Part shown: in pieces, positions 43,357 through 54,721 of the stretch
Layout: each line of letters begins with the position of its first letter
Position numbering within the stretch: position 1 is the first letter of the stretch
DNA from: Acholoe squamosa
Lineage: Eukaryota > Annelida > Polychaeta > Phyllodocida > Polynoidae
Reading direction: 5' to 3'
Assembly: GCA_949317995.1 (NCBI GenBank)
Contig: OX439049.1
Coordinates: 14,508,395-14,572,394, forward strand
DNA length: 64,000 bases
Translations under genes and position numbers: made by a program
Notes under the pieces: generated by a model
Databases searched by the model: none
What the model was told of the DNA's origin: nothing
The model's input: only the letters and a program-made list of their open reading frames with translations

Positions 43357-43921
43357 CAGAGGTGTAGGAAGCAAATCTTCATTGGGGGGGGGGGCCCAGC
43401 GGGGTCCCAATTTGAACACCTTGAATTATCGGCTCGAGCACGATGATGCCTATACATACCATAAAACCCCGGCTATAAGTCGACCCCACCTATAAGTAGA
43501 CCCCCCTCTTTGAGAATAAAAATCGACCTATAGAAAAAATGCTAGAAAAATATTAACACTATAATCTATTATATAAAAAACCCTCCTATAAGTCGACCCC
43601 CCCTCCTTGGGAAAAAAAATCGACTTATAAGAAAAATAAATAAAAAATCGACTTATATCTGGGGTTTTACGGTACTCATAATAGAATTTAATAGAAAAGT
43701 ATTTTTGGTGAATTTTAGATCTGATTTGAGGCTCAGGGCTCCATTTTCCCTATCCCTTTAACATATATTTATCTAATTTGGGATGGAATGTTTTAGCTGC
43801 TTTTACATTTCATTATGACTTCTTGGTAAATTTTTTTGGGGGGCCCAGACATAATCAGGCCCCCCTCCTTAATGATTGGGGGGGGCACGGCCCCCCTGCC
43901 CCCCCTTTTCCTACGCCCCTG
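43357..43921. mobile_element. MITE with CAGRGGYGTAGGAA ends and 5-bp duplication ATACT
   Basis: The left end CAGAGGTGTAGGAAGC and right end CTTTTCCTACGCCCCTG are inverted. ATACT flanks both sides (43352-43356 and 43922-43926). The interior has GGGGGGCCCAGC-type G runs and GGCCCAGACATAATCAGGCC. Without the nested 214-bp MITE it would be 349 bp, close to the 342-bp sister copy at 50482-50823. hAT-like by end sequence, but a 5-bp duplication is unusual for that group. Confidence 0.85.
43459..43672. mobile_element. 214-bp TATAAGTCGAC-type MITE nested in the above, TA duplication
   Basis: Ends CCATAAAACCCCGGCTATAA and TATATCTGGGGTTTTACGG, flanked by TA at 43457-43458 and 43673-43674. The interior repeats TATAAGTCGACCCCC. 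The sister element at 50482-50823 lacks this insert at the matching point, giving an empty site. It is related in end sequence (CCGTAAxxxCCC) to the 233-bp family. Confidence 0.9.
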
Positions 43922-43950
43922 ATACTAAAGTGCAACTTATATTGGTTCTA

Positions 43951-44851
43951 CACTGCAAAAATGGTGTTTAGATTTTAAACATGTTTAGGTCTAAACACGT
44001 TTAAAACCTAAACATATAGGTCAGTTAGGTGTCTCATTGACTACACATTTAGGAAATGAACACTTTTATTCTAACGACATAAACATTTATGCTAAACATG
44101 TTTAGATGTTTAGAGTTGAGACAGTTGAATAATAGGTGTTTAGATTTAAATATCAATATGTTTAGATACTTGGATGTTGAATCCACAACAGGTAGCAGCA
44201 CTACCTTTGACTGGACTATCTGCACACAGTTATAAACAATTATTGTGACAAATGTCCCCAAATCCCATGTTTATCATGGTTTCATTTCAAAGAATGTAAT
44301 GTGAATAGAAAGGGCAATAGAAAATTGACTAGATTCACCTAATGCTACCATCATTACCATAAAATAATCAATAAACTCCATGACTGACACCTATTTGATG
44401 TTATTCTGGAATAGATAAGGCAATGTCCTTCCTGCCAAGTTGTTGTACTTTTTCAAGTCTCTCATTCTGATGCAGTGTGTAATATATGTACACATATCTA
44501 GCTGTGGCTGACATCTTTGGAGACTTTGACAAGTAAATACCTGCTGATGCCCCCCCCCGGTAAATGAGGAAAAACCCAAAATATATCTCTGTTTTTTAAT
44601 GCAGACATGTCTGCAAACCTTAACTCTCCATCAAATCATTTAAACATCTAAACACAAAAATTCTTAAACACCTAAACACAAAAATTCATATATCTAAACA
44701 CAAAAGTCTTAACCTAAACACCTACATTTCTAAACACTTGAGCTAAGCACATTGTTTGGCTAAACATGTTTAGGAAATTAATGTGATTACAAAAACGTTG
44801 CAAGAATATGTTTAGAATTGTGTTTAGGATCTAAACACCATTTTTGCAGTG
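43951..44851. mobile_element. 901-bp foldback-like element, CACTGCAAAAATGG ends, TA flanks
   Basis: The left end CACTGCAAAAATGGTGTTTA and the reverse complement of the right end are identical over about 23 bp. TA flanks both sides (43949-43950 and 44852-44853). The subterminal regions are filled with TAAACATGTTTAG and CTAAACAC motifs in both orientations. No transposase. It begins 30 bp after the preceding MITE. Confidence 0.85.
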
Positions 44852-45865
44852 TAGCGTCATAGTCGCTATAGGAAACCTTTCAGAGAAAAGTCCAACTGAA
44901 AAGCCTCTTCATCTTGAAGCACATTCTGACATCTTATTCAAAGAGACAGACATGTCTTTCTACAAGGACAATTAATGTGTCTGAGTCTTTGAGATTACTT
45001 TATTTTCCCGCCATAAAGAAGTAATGCCGTCTGCTCTGAGACGAAGGTCACCTTCGGATTCAAAATGGCGGATTGGTGAACAACAGGTATTCTCCTATCA
45101 CTAATGGCAAAGAAAACTGAAACACAAAATGTTCAAAGATCAAAAATTAAATGTCAGAGGAGAGGGCGATAGCTATGGGGTTTAATGAATTTGGTATAGC
45201 CAACCTATAAAAGATATCTTGAAATTTCATTCCTGCACAAATCCTATTAAAGACTTCTGACGCTGTGGTTATACCCCCGGTAATACGTGCTTATCAAAGG
45301 ACCTTGATAACGATGCCTGGTGTGCATTTTCCAGTAGAAAGTAAAAGCTAATAGATAAGGTGTATATTTACATTAAAAGTACTTAAAATAGATCAGGTAC
45401 TAAAGAACCCTTCCAACTCCACTACCACCCTCCCTGCACATCATATCATGTTCTGGTCGGCCGCACTACTTTCAGCACGGCGCGCAGTAATCAACTCGCC
45501 GTTCCCAGGAGTAATACGGCTTATCAGCTACCATGGTGACGCCCCACAGCGACCACCAAGTATATCCCGGGGCACCAGAATCAAATGCTTTTTGCAGGGG
45601 GGCTACTTTTAATTACGGCTTGTGATAAAGAGCACGGGGCCTTGTTGTACCTGGGGCAATATTGTCTGCTTCCTCTACATCTTCCCCTTTTTACCTTTTT
45701 ACTTTGATGAATGAGTTTTATAAACATATATTTTAATACTCGACAGGCCGGCCTTTCATCAAGGCAATACATCGTCATAAAAAAGTCTTGAATAGGCCTA
45801 TAATGCTTTTTAAAATGAACTTGTTTTCGTCTGCTCATTCTCATCTGTCCTTGAATATTACTACA
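44852..45865. other. non-coding stretch with some regulatory-like motifs
   Basis: A YY1-type CAAAATGGCGG lies at 45061-45071. CpG-rich DNA at 45460-45550 includes AGTAATCAACTCGCCG and TTATCAGCTACCATGGTGAC. No exon could be supported. Confidence 0.3.
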
Positions 45866-45869
45866 CATG

Positions 45870-45899
<30 letters not shown>
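45866..45899 (+). repeat. (GTAT)n microsatellite
   Basis: About eight GTAT units. Confidence 0.95.
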
Positions 45900-45903
<4 letters not shown>

Positions 45904-46117
45904 AACAGGCCCATACTACTCACATGCTTACAACAGCTCTCCTACCCTACACCTATTCAACAACGCCCACAATTTTTGCACATGAATAATCATGTTTCAT
46001 TTCGTTTTACCTACAGGTAAGGCGAATACGTCTCGGGTATCTGGTCGTGTCGTGATATGAAGATAAGTTACATTACCTCAACTCTCGTATTACCCATAAC
46101 AATCTGTAACTTCAGAC

Positions 46118-46364
46118 TTAAACCTTTAAGGGGTCGTTTGGTGTATTATAATCCAGCACCGCAGTTCGTCGACCTGATACATGAATGCCGCCTGCGGGGG
46201 TCGACTCACCAGGAAGGCATTTCTCAAGATGGTGCGACTAGACCCCCTTCAAGTCATAGTGAGGTCCCTCAGTTAAATGCCATTACAGCCCTGAGTCTAG
46301 TGGTCGCTAATAATTGCACTGGTATGACTGCCCTACCAAACCCAATGTAATAACTGCCTTAAGT
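46118..46364 (+). repeat. CATGATGCAT-family copy 14 (diverged)
   Basis: Begins TTAAACCTTTAAGGGGTCG and ends near AACTGCCTTAAGTGC. The interior keeps GACCTGATACATGAATGCCG but is otherwise diverged. Confidence 0.5.
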
Positions 46365-46513
46365 GCTGATCGTACAGAGTAGTCGCAGTGTGTTACCTAT
46401 GATCACCCACTCTGATATTGAGAGTTTCAAGTCGTACTGGTTGTGTCTAGTTGTACCATCTTGAGAAATGCCCTCCTGTGCTCCTTCACGTTTCCTACTG
46501 ACCATACAAGGCT

Positions 46514-46577
46514 TATATACCCCCGAAGGGTCGTCATGCTGCTGCAATGCAGTGCGTGGTGCATCATGATGGCAAAT
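46514..46577 (+). repeat. CATGATGCAT-family partial copy 15
   Basis: Contains CCCCGAAGGGTCGTCATGCT, GCAATGCAGTG and GGTGCATCATGATGGCAAA. Confidence 0.55.
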
Positions 46578-46945
46578 AAAAAAAACAATATTCAGGCATG
46601 TTGCAGGCATTCAGCGTTTAAAGCGAAATCCACATGGCTATCAATGAAATGCAATGGTTGCACGTAGCAGTGAAAGCTCAGGCTGACCAAGATCGGGTAT
46701 AACAATGTGTGTATGTTGAGAACTGTGGCTGCTTCACATCCCGATAGGAGATCCTGAATCAACCACCAGAGGAAAGACAGTTGCATGACACTGTTTACAG
46801 ACGTTTGGAAATAAACAGTATACGCACAGACCTGTATCAGTGGTCTGACTCGAGGACGCTCAATTTTAGTGTTGGGTGATGTCTGTAGGTCCATATAATA
46901 TACGTCTTCATGGTTTACTGATGTAGCCCCATTGGGTACCTCTAC

Positions 46946-47160
46946 AAAAGCATCAGTGCAATAATTATTACCCCACAGGTGTTTATCAACCCCACAGGGT
47001 CATTGGATGCATGGATATAATAATATAACCTGGTGAGTTGTCTAACTTAATTTCATTCTTGTTCATCCCGGAAGGCCGATACATTATTGAACGGTACCCA
47101 AATACAGGGTTGGCTCGCCAGCGCTGCATTGGTGCATCATGGAAATAACGTCTTTAATAT
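46946..47160 (+). repeat. CATGATGCAT-family copy 16 (diverged)
   Basis: Contains CCCCACAGGGTCATTGGATG, a CCTGGTGAGTTG block and CGCCAGCGCTGCATTGGTGC followed by ATCATGG. Confidence 0.5.
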
Positions 47161-48457
47161 GAGCCTGGAGGCATCATATGCTGCTACGAGGGTCATAGGG
47201 TTCACCCCCATCCCCCAACTATATAACTACGCCGTCTGACCGCACCCCGACTATAGCACGGAGCAATCCACTCAATTCCATTTATTGATCTGATATCCTT
47301 GGTTACACCTATACCCCGCCCCCTCCCTCACCCTCCCGTCCTTCCCACCCCATCCCATCTTCTTATAACCTGATAAAGAGACAGTGCGATACAGAGGTAG
47401 GGGGCATAGCCAAGAACAAGGAGAAATGGATGAGGGTGAGTGGGGGCAGCTGGGGAGGAGCGTGCAGGAAGCTATTTTTGCCAGTAGACATACAGTGCAT
47501 GTGGAGGAGAACATGTGATTATGTGGCTGCTAATTTAGGGGTAGAAAAGGTCTATGATGTGAAGCTTGCTCAGTATGAAGGGGGTCAAGGTGGAGACTGC
47601 AGATATAACATCAATGTAGGTGCTGACAATTGTGTACACGCAACTGACCTGGAGCTAAAATATAACAAGTTATGAAAGCTTACATCTATAGAGATTATTT
47701 TAACGACAGGCTGCTATCTATATCCAAATCATGAATAAATATTTAAGAGTTATTTATCATAGATGCAGCAGATAACACACAAATGTCATAAACACACAGA
47801 TGTCATTGAATGCAGATATAAGATAAGATATTGACGAATTGGAAATTATTTCAGAGGAAACAATTATTAATGCAGGCATCTGTCGTTTACCAATTTTATA
47901 TTACTGAGTTACCGGTAGGCCACTTATATATCAACAGTGTCTCTGACGAATATCAGTAGAAGCCGACTGTTCTTAATAAAAAAAAAAGAATATAGATACA
48001 AATAAGAATTCTCTATCGTCCCCATGCAGTGACGTACATCCTGGTCGCAGCTGGTGCAAGGCATTCCGGGGGACGTGCGTCATCGTTTGGACAGGGGGAC
48101 AAAAGGAGTCCGGAAATAGTTTAAAAGCTGACTGCATTCTATAAAATGAGTTGCGGAAACGAGGACTCTGGGTAGCATAGGGAGGCACTGGTTCAGTAGG
48201 ATGTGCTCAGCTCGGGTTTTAGGGTCATCAACAATCGTTTCTGCAAACTCACGAGTTAGTGTGTAGTTTTTGATTGGAATGGATTTGGAGAGTCAGCTGG
48301 TTTGTGACCCATGTCACCGCCAAAATTGATTTAAAAAAACTGGCATTTGTAAAACTATTTTAGTCCGGTCCCAATTAATGTCAGTCTTTAATTATTCAAT
48401 GATGATATGATTTGCAGAAGGCGGCGTAATGTAGCCATTCATCTTTACTAAGTACCA
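47161..48457. other. non-coding stretch, nothing recognised
   Basis: The 81-residue frame at 47430-47675 has no recognisable motif and is not called. A run of As near 47980 ends an AT-rich part. Confidence 0.3.
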
Positions 48458-48560
48458 AAGCACCATGCAGACACCGTCAGCAATATATCATCTATGTGTG
48501 GTTGGCATGGTACAGGCGTTGCTCATGCAGGCTGCATACGTGCATCATGATAGCAAATTT
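48458..48560 (+). repeat. CATGATGCAT-family partial copy 17
   Basis: Contains AAAGCACCATGCAGACACCG, TGGTTGGCATGG and CTGCATACGTGCATCATGAT followed by AGCAAATT. About 150 bp further right (48700) is a CATCCGCCACTG string like a hAT-MITE end, whose partner is not convincing. Confidence 0.5.
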
Positions 48561-49310
48561 TACTGCAAAATTGCAGGAGTGGATCGTGGAGTTGGAAAAG
48601 GAGGGGGTACGGCCCAAAAGGAGGGAGCGCAACCCACATTTTTAAGCATTATTTAAGGTCTCATAACTAGAGACGAGAAGGGGAAGAGCGCACCCCCAGG
48701 TCTACATCCGCCACTGCATTGTAATGTGTAGCATTATAATGTAGGCATTGGCTCCCACATTGTAATGACTCCCATTCCACCAATGCAATCAGCATTATAG
48801 GTCAGATTTCATTTGATATCATTAGTCATCTTTCAAAAATCACCTCCAGACCATGGTAAATACAGAGCCCCTTAACAATCAGAGAAGTTATGCATTACCT
48901 GGTTCCTGATATAGCTTTGATATGGATTGTCACGGACAAACTCGATAACTCTGCACGAACTATTGCCAGCTTTTATGCAGAGAACATCGTTTCTCTGGAT
49001 AATTCGCTCATAAACTTCACTGAACGCATTCAGTCTTAAAGCTTATTTTCCCAAATGTAATTTAAATGTATCTACTGAAAGATGCAAGAATAAGAAATGA
49101 GAACACTAAAACAGATAAATTTGCATCACATTTGTCTTTTCTAAAGACCAAGATGATTATGCTTTCAATTTCACCACAGCGTGATAACCTTTTAGATAAA
49201 TTTCATACTGATTCATTACATTTTTACAGAAAGGTTCAGGGACACATCGTCTGATAAATATGGCAGTAAAACCATGTAAATGACATGCTTCAGCACCAGT
49301 GATAAGTCAT
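48561..49310. other. non-coding stretch, nothing firm
   Basis: The left part may hold a decayed hAT-like MITE ending at about 48716. The rest is AT-rich without recognisable content. Confidence 0.3.
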
Positions 49311-49312
49311 TA

Positions 49313-49528
49313 CCGTAAAACCCTGCGTATATGCCGCACCACACACCCTTATAGTTCAGGGCTTTGCTCCAAGCCACATCAGGTCTGAAAAGGTTTCCAT
49401 TCCTTCTGAGAGTCGGTATAAGTAAAACTCCGCATATAAGCCACATCCCGAGTTTCTGGAAGTGTTATGAGACGCACCAGGGGGCTTAAAATGGTATGTG
49501 AGACGTGGCTTATACGCGGGGTTTATGA
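49313..49528. mobile_element. 216-bp TATAAG-type MITE, TA duplication
   Basis: The left end CCGTAAAACCCTGCGTATAT and right end GCTTATACGCGGGGTTTATGA are flanked by TA at 49311-49312 and 49529-49530. The interior has TATAAGCCACATC modules. A third sequence subfamily with the same end design. Confidence 0.8.
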
Positions 49529-50480
49529 TACACGTAACTAACTCCTCTCAGTCCCCAACTCCCACTCACTCTCACCTCCTCCTCCACAGCTTCCTAATAA
49601 AGACCCTCTCGGCGCATGCCCATGACGCAACTTCCGACAGAGACGCGCGTGAAGTACCGGTGGTAATGGCGCCGTTACCTTGGTTACAGGATGCGCCACT
49701 CGTCCCACCATTGTGTGAGAGTAACCTTGTCACTAGGGAGCGTCCCACTAAGATTAATAACTCATGAAATATTCATGCGATAAAAATTACCGTGGTTTGT
49801 TAGTCACCCAGGGGGATTGTCCCCTCCTTCTCTTTTGGCCCCACCAAGGGCTTTTAGTTTGTAGCTGACATTCTCTGCCTCAGTCTATAGGGATATTCAG
49901 ATGCTCGCTGGTAGGACGTAGTAGGCTCTACCAACTGGGGATCCATCCACAAGACATTGACGTAGAAAAGTACCCATTAGGCATTTGTCTTGCGTATTGA
50001 TGAGACTTAGCCCTCGTTATGCATATAGCTAGGTTTTGTTAGTTTATCCATCATCCTTATTCCATAGAGGAACTTGTCAACATGTCATATAATCCCGAGT
50101 GTCTAGTCCATCTCTGACATTTTATTTGTTAATCACTAGCAGGCAGCCAGGGCCGAGGACTATGCTTTTTCCTAATGCGGTAAATCTTCGGATGTGTTTT
50201 AAGTCTAAGCTCTTTCATCCCCAGCGACTGTTCCGCTCACATATACCATGGATTTGTTTATAGCTCCTTGAATATCCATCCGATATTAGGCCTACGTCTA
50301 CTTAGGACATGAAACGTTTAAATTTTTAACACCATAATTCATCATCTAGCAACAAAAGGTATTTATCTGCAGTTCTAATGACGTACAACCTCATAAAGCC
50401 ACGTAGATTTTGAAAACACTGGGCTATGTGTTGCTAACTAATACCAGTCTCTCTCCCTTTTATTCATTGTCTCTTTCTAT
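49529..50480. other. non-coding stretch with a short CpG-rich patch
   Basis: CpG-rich DNA at 49605-49725 includes GACGCAACTTCCGACAGAGA and GGCGCCGTTACCTTGGTTAC. No exon could be supported. Confidence 0.3.
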
Positions 50481-50481
50481 C

Positions 50482-50823
50482 CAGAGGCGTAGGAAGCAAA
50501 TCTTTATTGGGGGGCCCAGCATGGGCCCCACCACAACCGCCCTAAAACTGTCGGCTCAGGCGCTATGACGCCTAGATATACCTACATAGAATTTGTATAG
50601 AGTATTTTAAAAAAATAATTAGTTCTGATTTAAGGCTCACGCCCCTAGTATTATTATATATCAGTCTAATTTGAGATGCAAGGTTTTAGCTTCTTGTCCA
50701 ATTCATCATGAATTTTAGCAATTTTTTTTTCTTTGGGGGTGGGGACATACTCAGGCCCCGCCTCCTTTATGATTGAGGGGGCGCAGGCCCCCCCCCCCCG
50801 CTCCCCCTTTTCCTACGCCCCTG
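50482..50823. mobile_element. 342-bp MITE with CAGRGGCGTAGGAA ends and 5-bp duplication CTATC
   Basis: The left end CAGAGGCGTAGGAAGC and right end CTTTTCCTACGCCCCTG. CTATC flanks both sides (50477-50481 and 50824-50828). It aligns end to end with 43357-43921 minus its nested MITE. Confidence 0.9.
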
Positions 50824-51054
50824 CTATCCCCTTTGATGGGGGCTGATACTATTTGTGTGGGATTTTGGCTTCTGTCCTGAGGCTAACCCAGTACACAGGG
50901 CGTGAGTGTGGGTGTGGTGTAGATGGCAGTAGGTATAACGGTAGTAGGTGTGCAAGGTGTGACACTTGTACTAATACCTGACTTGTTCAACCCTAGGCGC
51001 CATACCAACAGCACGCGCAGCACCTACTACACCATAATCCAGGTTATTACACTG

Positions 51055-51135
51055 GGACACGTGCCTGACGTCACGTCACGTCATGATCACGTCACACCTC
51101 TTCATGTGATGTCACACGTCGTCATGTGACGTCAG
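51055..51135. promoter_or_regulatory. CRE-site cluster with E-box
   Basis: Two full TGACGTCA palindromes (51066-51073 and 51127-51134), several half sites between them (ACGTCACGTCATG, ATCACGTCAC, GATGTCAC, CGTCATG) and a CACGTG at 51058-51063. Density of ATF/CREB-type sites in 80 bp is high. Part of this may be a short degenerate GTCACGTCAT tandem repeat. Confidence 0.45.
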
Positions 51136-52180
51136 TACAGTGATATACATGGAAAGTAGCTCCAGGGGGTGGCCCCGTGTGTGGTCCCATTCATATAGAG
51201 TGTGAGTGGAGTGGTCAGCAGCCGCCCCTCCCCCTCAACCTTGTACAAATCATCTCCCTCTTTTAGATATGCTGGGCAGTCAGGCTTTCAGTTTCATTTA
51301 CAAATTTTATATAATTAATGCTTGGTGTCGTCAGAACCGGAGGGGAAGGTGACCCATGCTGCCCAAGAAAAATAGGGCCGACCTCCTGTTGTCTAATTAT
51401 ATCATTATCAGTTCTATTAAATAATTTTTTGAATCCCATTGCCATACCTTATCATCCAAGTAAAGGGTCTAGCACATAAGCCATAGATCCTCTGTCTTTC
51501 CTCCCTCAATATTGCTACCAGAATCATAGAGATTATCATCGTGGGCCTTGTTTAACCCCCTCCCTTCCATCACCTCCAACGCCCCTCTGAGAGGAAAAGG
51601 AGAAGAAGAATGTGGGTTCGTGGCGCTACTCTTGGTGAACCCCATAACAGGATCAATATTACACAATTATAGCCTGCCAATTGCCGGCACATGATTCCTG
51701 ATTTGGGCAAGCAGAAATCAAGACTGACCCTTGGCTAAGTTTCCAAAAAGACAGCACAGTCCTGAATCATGACGCATTGTCTTGGTATTGATGACTTAGT
51801 CTTATATTATATTCACGGACAGATGTACCTTTGGGTATCAGGCAGTATGTCGTCCCTAAAGGTCTTATAGAGGCACTGAGGGGCGTGACATGGGTTTAGG
51901 GTGTCAGACTCAGGGGAACCTAGCGGGTGTTATTTGAACTGCTGGTGTTTGCCCCCAGCCTGGAAGCACGTGTCAATATGTGTGTACAGCTACAGTAGGT
52001 CGTGTCTCTGTGACAGCCTGCAGAATAGGAATCACACGATGCGCCAGTCATACATTAATGCAATATAGCATAAATATGACAGCCCAAGGTTTGTATATTG
52101 ACGGATATTGCACGAGCCAAAGTACCGCTACCGGGTAGGTGTTAAAGGCTTCTGATATATCTTTACATTGGATTTCTTCA
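51136..52180. other. non-coding stretch, nothing recognised
   Basis: Short frames on the minus strand near 51263-51666 lack recognisable motifs. Confidence 0.3.
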
Positions 52181-52185
52181 CCGTT

Positions 52186-52255
52186 CAGTGTGGCGTAATG
52201 GCTAAGCCCCTCGCCTACCTCCACTACGGCCAGGGTCTAATACTCCTACGAGTTG
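52186..52255 (+). mobile_element. tRNA-like SINE head
   Basis: GTGGCGTAATGGCTAAGCCC resembles a pol III A box region, and about 40 bp later CCAGGGTCTAATACTCC resembles a degenerate B box. The spacing fits a tRNA-derived SINE 5' end. It is not a plausible functional tRNA: the arms do not pair well. Confidence 0.4.
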
Positions 52256-52451
52256 AGATGATTTTTCACATTGAAACAATGGCGAGACTGAACTGTATGT
52301 CTCCCCACTGTCCCAAAATATAAAGTCCAACTTGACCTCAAAAAAGTATATCCAAAAATCCCAAAAAAAGCACATGTGTACATATGCTCTCATAAGGCAC
52401 TGGTAGAAGAGGGCATAACAGTAAGGGAGGTGCAGGAATAGTGGTATAACA

Positions 52452-52853
52452 CACAATCCACCAGTCATACACCTCACAATCCACCAGTCATACATCTCAC
52501 AATCCACAAGTCATATGTCTCACAATCCACCAGTCATACGTCTCACAATCCACCAGTCATACACCTCACAATCCACAAGTCATACACCTCACAATCCACC
52601 AGTCATACATCTCACAATCCACCAGTCATACGTCTTACAATCCACCAGTCATATCTCTCACAATCTACCAGTCATACATCTCACAATCCACCAGTCATAC
52701 ATCACACAATCCACCAGTCAAACATCACACAATCCACAAGTTATACACCTCACAATGCACGAGTCATACATCACACAATCCATGAGTCATACGCCTCACA
52801 ATCCACCAGTCATACATCACACAATCCACCAGTCATACATCTCACAATCCACC
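52452..52853 (+). repeat. 23-bp minisatellite, block 1
   Basis: About 17 units of CACAATCCACCAGTCATACA plus TCT, with the variants CACAAGTCAT and CAGTCATATG. The unit is 23 bp, so a frame cycles through all three registers and stays open, giving the false protein of SHNPPVIHLTIHQSY type. Confidence 0.95.
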
Positions 52854-52914
52854 CTGTGAAGCACAGGATAGCCACTTAGTGCCGCTAAAGTGCTGTAAAA
52901 CACAAATCAATCAA
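52854..52914 (+). mobile_element. SINE/LINE 3'-tail insertion within the minisatellite
   Basis: CTGTGAAGCACAGGATAGCC, then AGTGCCGCTAAAGTGCTGTA, then an AATCAATCAAT tail, with minisatellite units on both sides. The short (AATC)n tail and lack of a head suit a 5'-truncated retroposed insertion. Confidence 0.55.
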
Positions 52915-53274
52915 TCTCACAATCCACAAGTCATACACCTCACAATCCACAAGTCATACACCTCACAATCCACCAGTCATACATCACACAATCTACCAGT
53001 CATACATCTCACAATCCACCAGTCATATCTCTCACAATCTACCAGTCATACATCACACAATCCACCAGTCATACATCACACAATCCACCATTCAAACATC
53101 ACACAATCCACAAGTTATACACCTCACAATGCACGAGTCATACATCACACAATCCACAAGTCATACGCCTCACAATCCACCAGTCATACATCACACAATC
53201 CACAAGTCATACATCTCACAATCCACAAGTCATACATCACACAATCCACCAGGCATACATCTCACAATCAACAC
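52915..53274 (+). repeat. 23-bp minisatellite, block 2
   Basis: Same unit as block 1, about 15 copies. A run of variants CACAAGTTATACACCTCACA, ATGCACGAGTCAT occurs in both blocks (near 52733 and 53107), showing that a segment of the array was duplicated. Confidence 0.95.
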
Positions 53275-53309
53275 AACGTCATTAACAGTGGCACATCAAA
53301 GCATTTCAG

Positions 53310-53325
53310 AGAGAGAAAGAGAGAC

Positions 53326-53373
<48 letters not shown>
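53310..53373 (+). repeat. (GA)n / GACA microsatellite
   Basis: GAGAGACAGAGACAGAGA followed by about 20 GA units. Frames of RERERE or LSLSLS type are artefacts. Confidence 0.95.
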
Positions 53374-53377
<4 letters not shown>

Positions 53378-54700
53378 TGAAGTACCAGGGAGATATATAA
53401 AAAATATAGAATATAATTGGAGAAGGGAGGAGCTAATATCATACACCATCACATTGTGTGCATGGGGGGGGGGGTGTTGTGGGGGGGGGGAGTGGAGAGA
53501 GATGGGAGGAAACAAGGCACAGACGGTTAAAATGTAGCTGCATGTAGGGAGAGGTTGTCTCGTAAAGTCAGTGATGTGGAGGTAATCGTGATTGATAGAT
53601 CCATTTATTCTGTAATTGGGTTGCAATCATGTTATCCATATAGTGTGTATGGTAATTACAGAATTTTATTGTCTACAAATAAATTGTCATGAATGTCTAC
53701 ACACAATGCTATAAATCAAGTTAACTCCAGGCCCAAGGATACTATTAAATATCTATGTTGGTTGTTTCATCTCAATTGAGTAATGGTATTTGTATGGTTT
53801 TAGAGTAATGCACAACTCTGTGTTTTCACCTGATGTCTTCACGAGCTCTTAATACACATATTACTCTAGGCTATTAAACCTCTCATCAACACCCGTCCCT
53901 GATTTATTTTCTTGAAGGCAAGCATGGTACCTTAGTGCATCTCTGTCTTTGGTCCTCCTGTTCCATGAATGCAGCTTTAGTGAAAAAATTTCATGGGCAT
54001 TTATGTATGTAATATTGTATACATCAAGCTAACCACACAGAGGTTGCACCCCATAGCTAATTCACTATAGTCCTGTATTAGTACATTTTGAGGTATGATG
54101 CAAGGTATAATAAATGGTTAAATCAGTGATCCTTACTGACCCCTCACATTCAGTATGGCACCGAAAAATTAATCCTTGTTATTTCTTAAAACTGATCTGT
54201 AGAAATTTTTCATACTTCCTCATCACTCTACTTAATTCCCCATCCTCTAACATTTCTGCAGTCATCTCCTGTTTTTATTTTCTCACCTTTTCTTTTCTAT
54301 AGCCCACCCATTTTCCCTTTTATCTCCAATTCCACACTCATTCCCATCCTTCTTTTCAAACACTGTGTCCATGCTGATAACATCAGAAATATGAATTAAG
54401 TCTTTTTTTAACTGTCATTTCTTGCCCTCTGTGTTGTACAAACAAACCAGAACAAATGGTTGTGCGTGATCTTAAGTCAGGGCCACCAGTCAGATCTTTG
54501 ATCGGTGTGCCTGATATAAAAAGGAAACAATAGATAAAAACTGACTGAAGTGAGAGAGTAAACTAGCTCTTAGTTGTCCAGCCTTTTTGAGGGCTGTCTC
54601 AACAGAAACAAAATGTTCTGATTGGTCTTCTGACTGTACATTAATTTAAAGTCTAATATGGTTATTCACTATGGAAATATAGTCATCATTACGTTTTATA
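53374..54700. other. non-coding stretch, nothing recognised
   Basis: G runs near 53465-53490. A possible decayed CATGATGCAT-family copy near 53925-54110 is too diverged to call. Confidence 0.3.
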
Positions 54701-54721
54701 AATAAGGTGGAAATTAAGGAG

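Noticed and set aside
48561..48716. A second hAT-like MITE ending in CATCCGCCACTG
   Set aside because: The right end is good, but the left end (GCAGGAGTGGATCG) matches poorly and no clear 8-bp duplication is present.
52186..52255. A functional tRNA gene
   Set aside because: A- and B-box-like strings are present, but the acceptor, anticodon and T arms do not pair; a SINE head is more likely.
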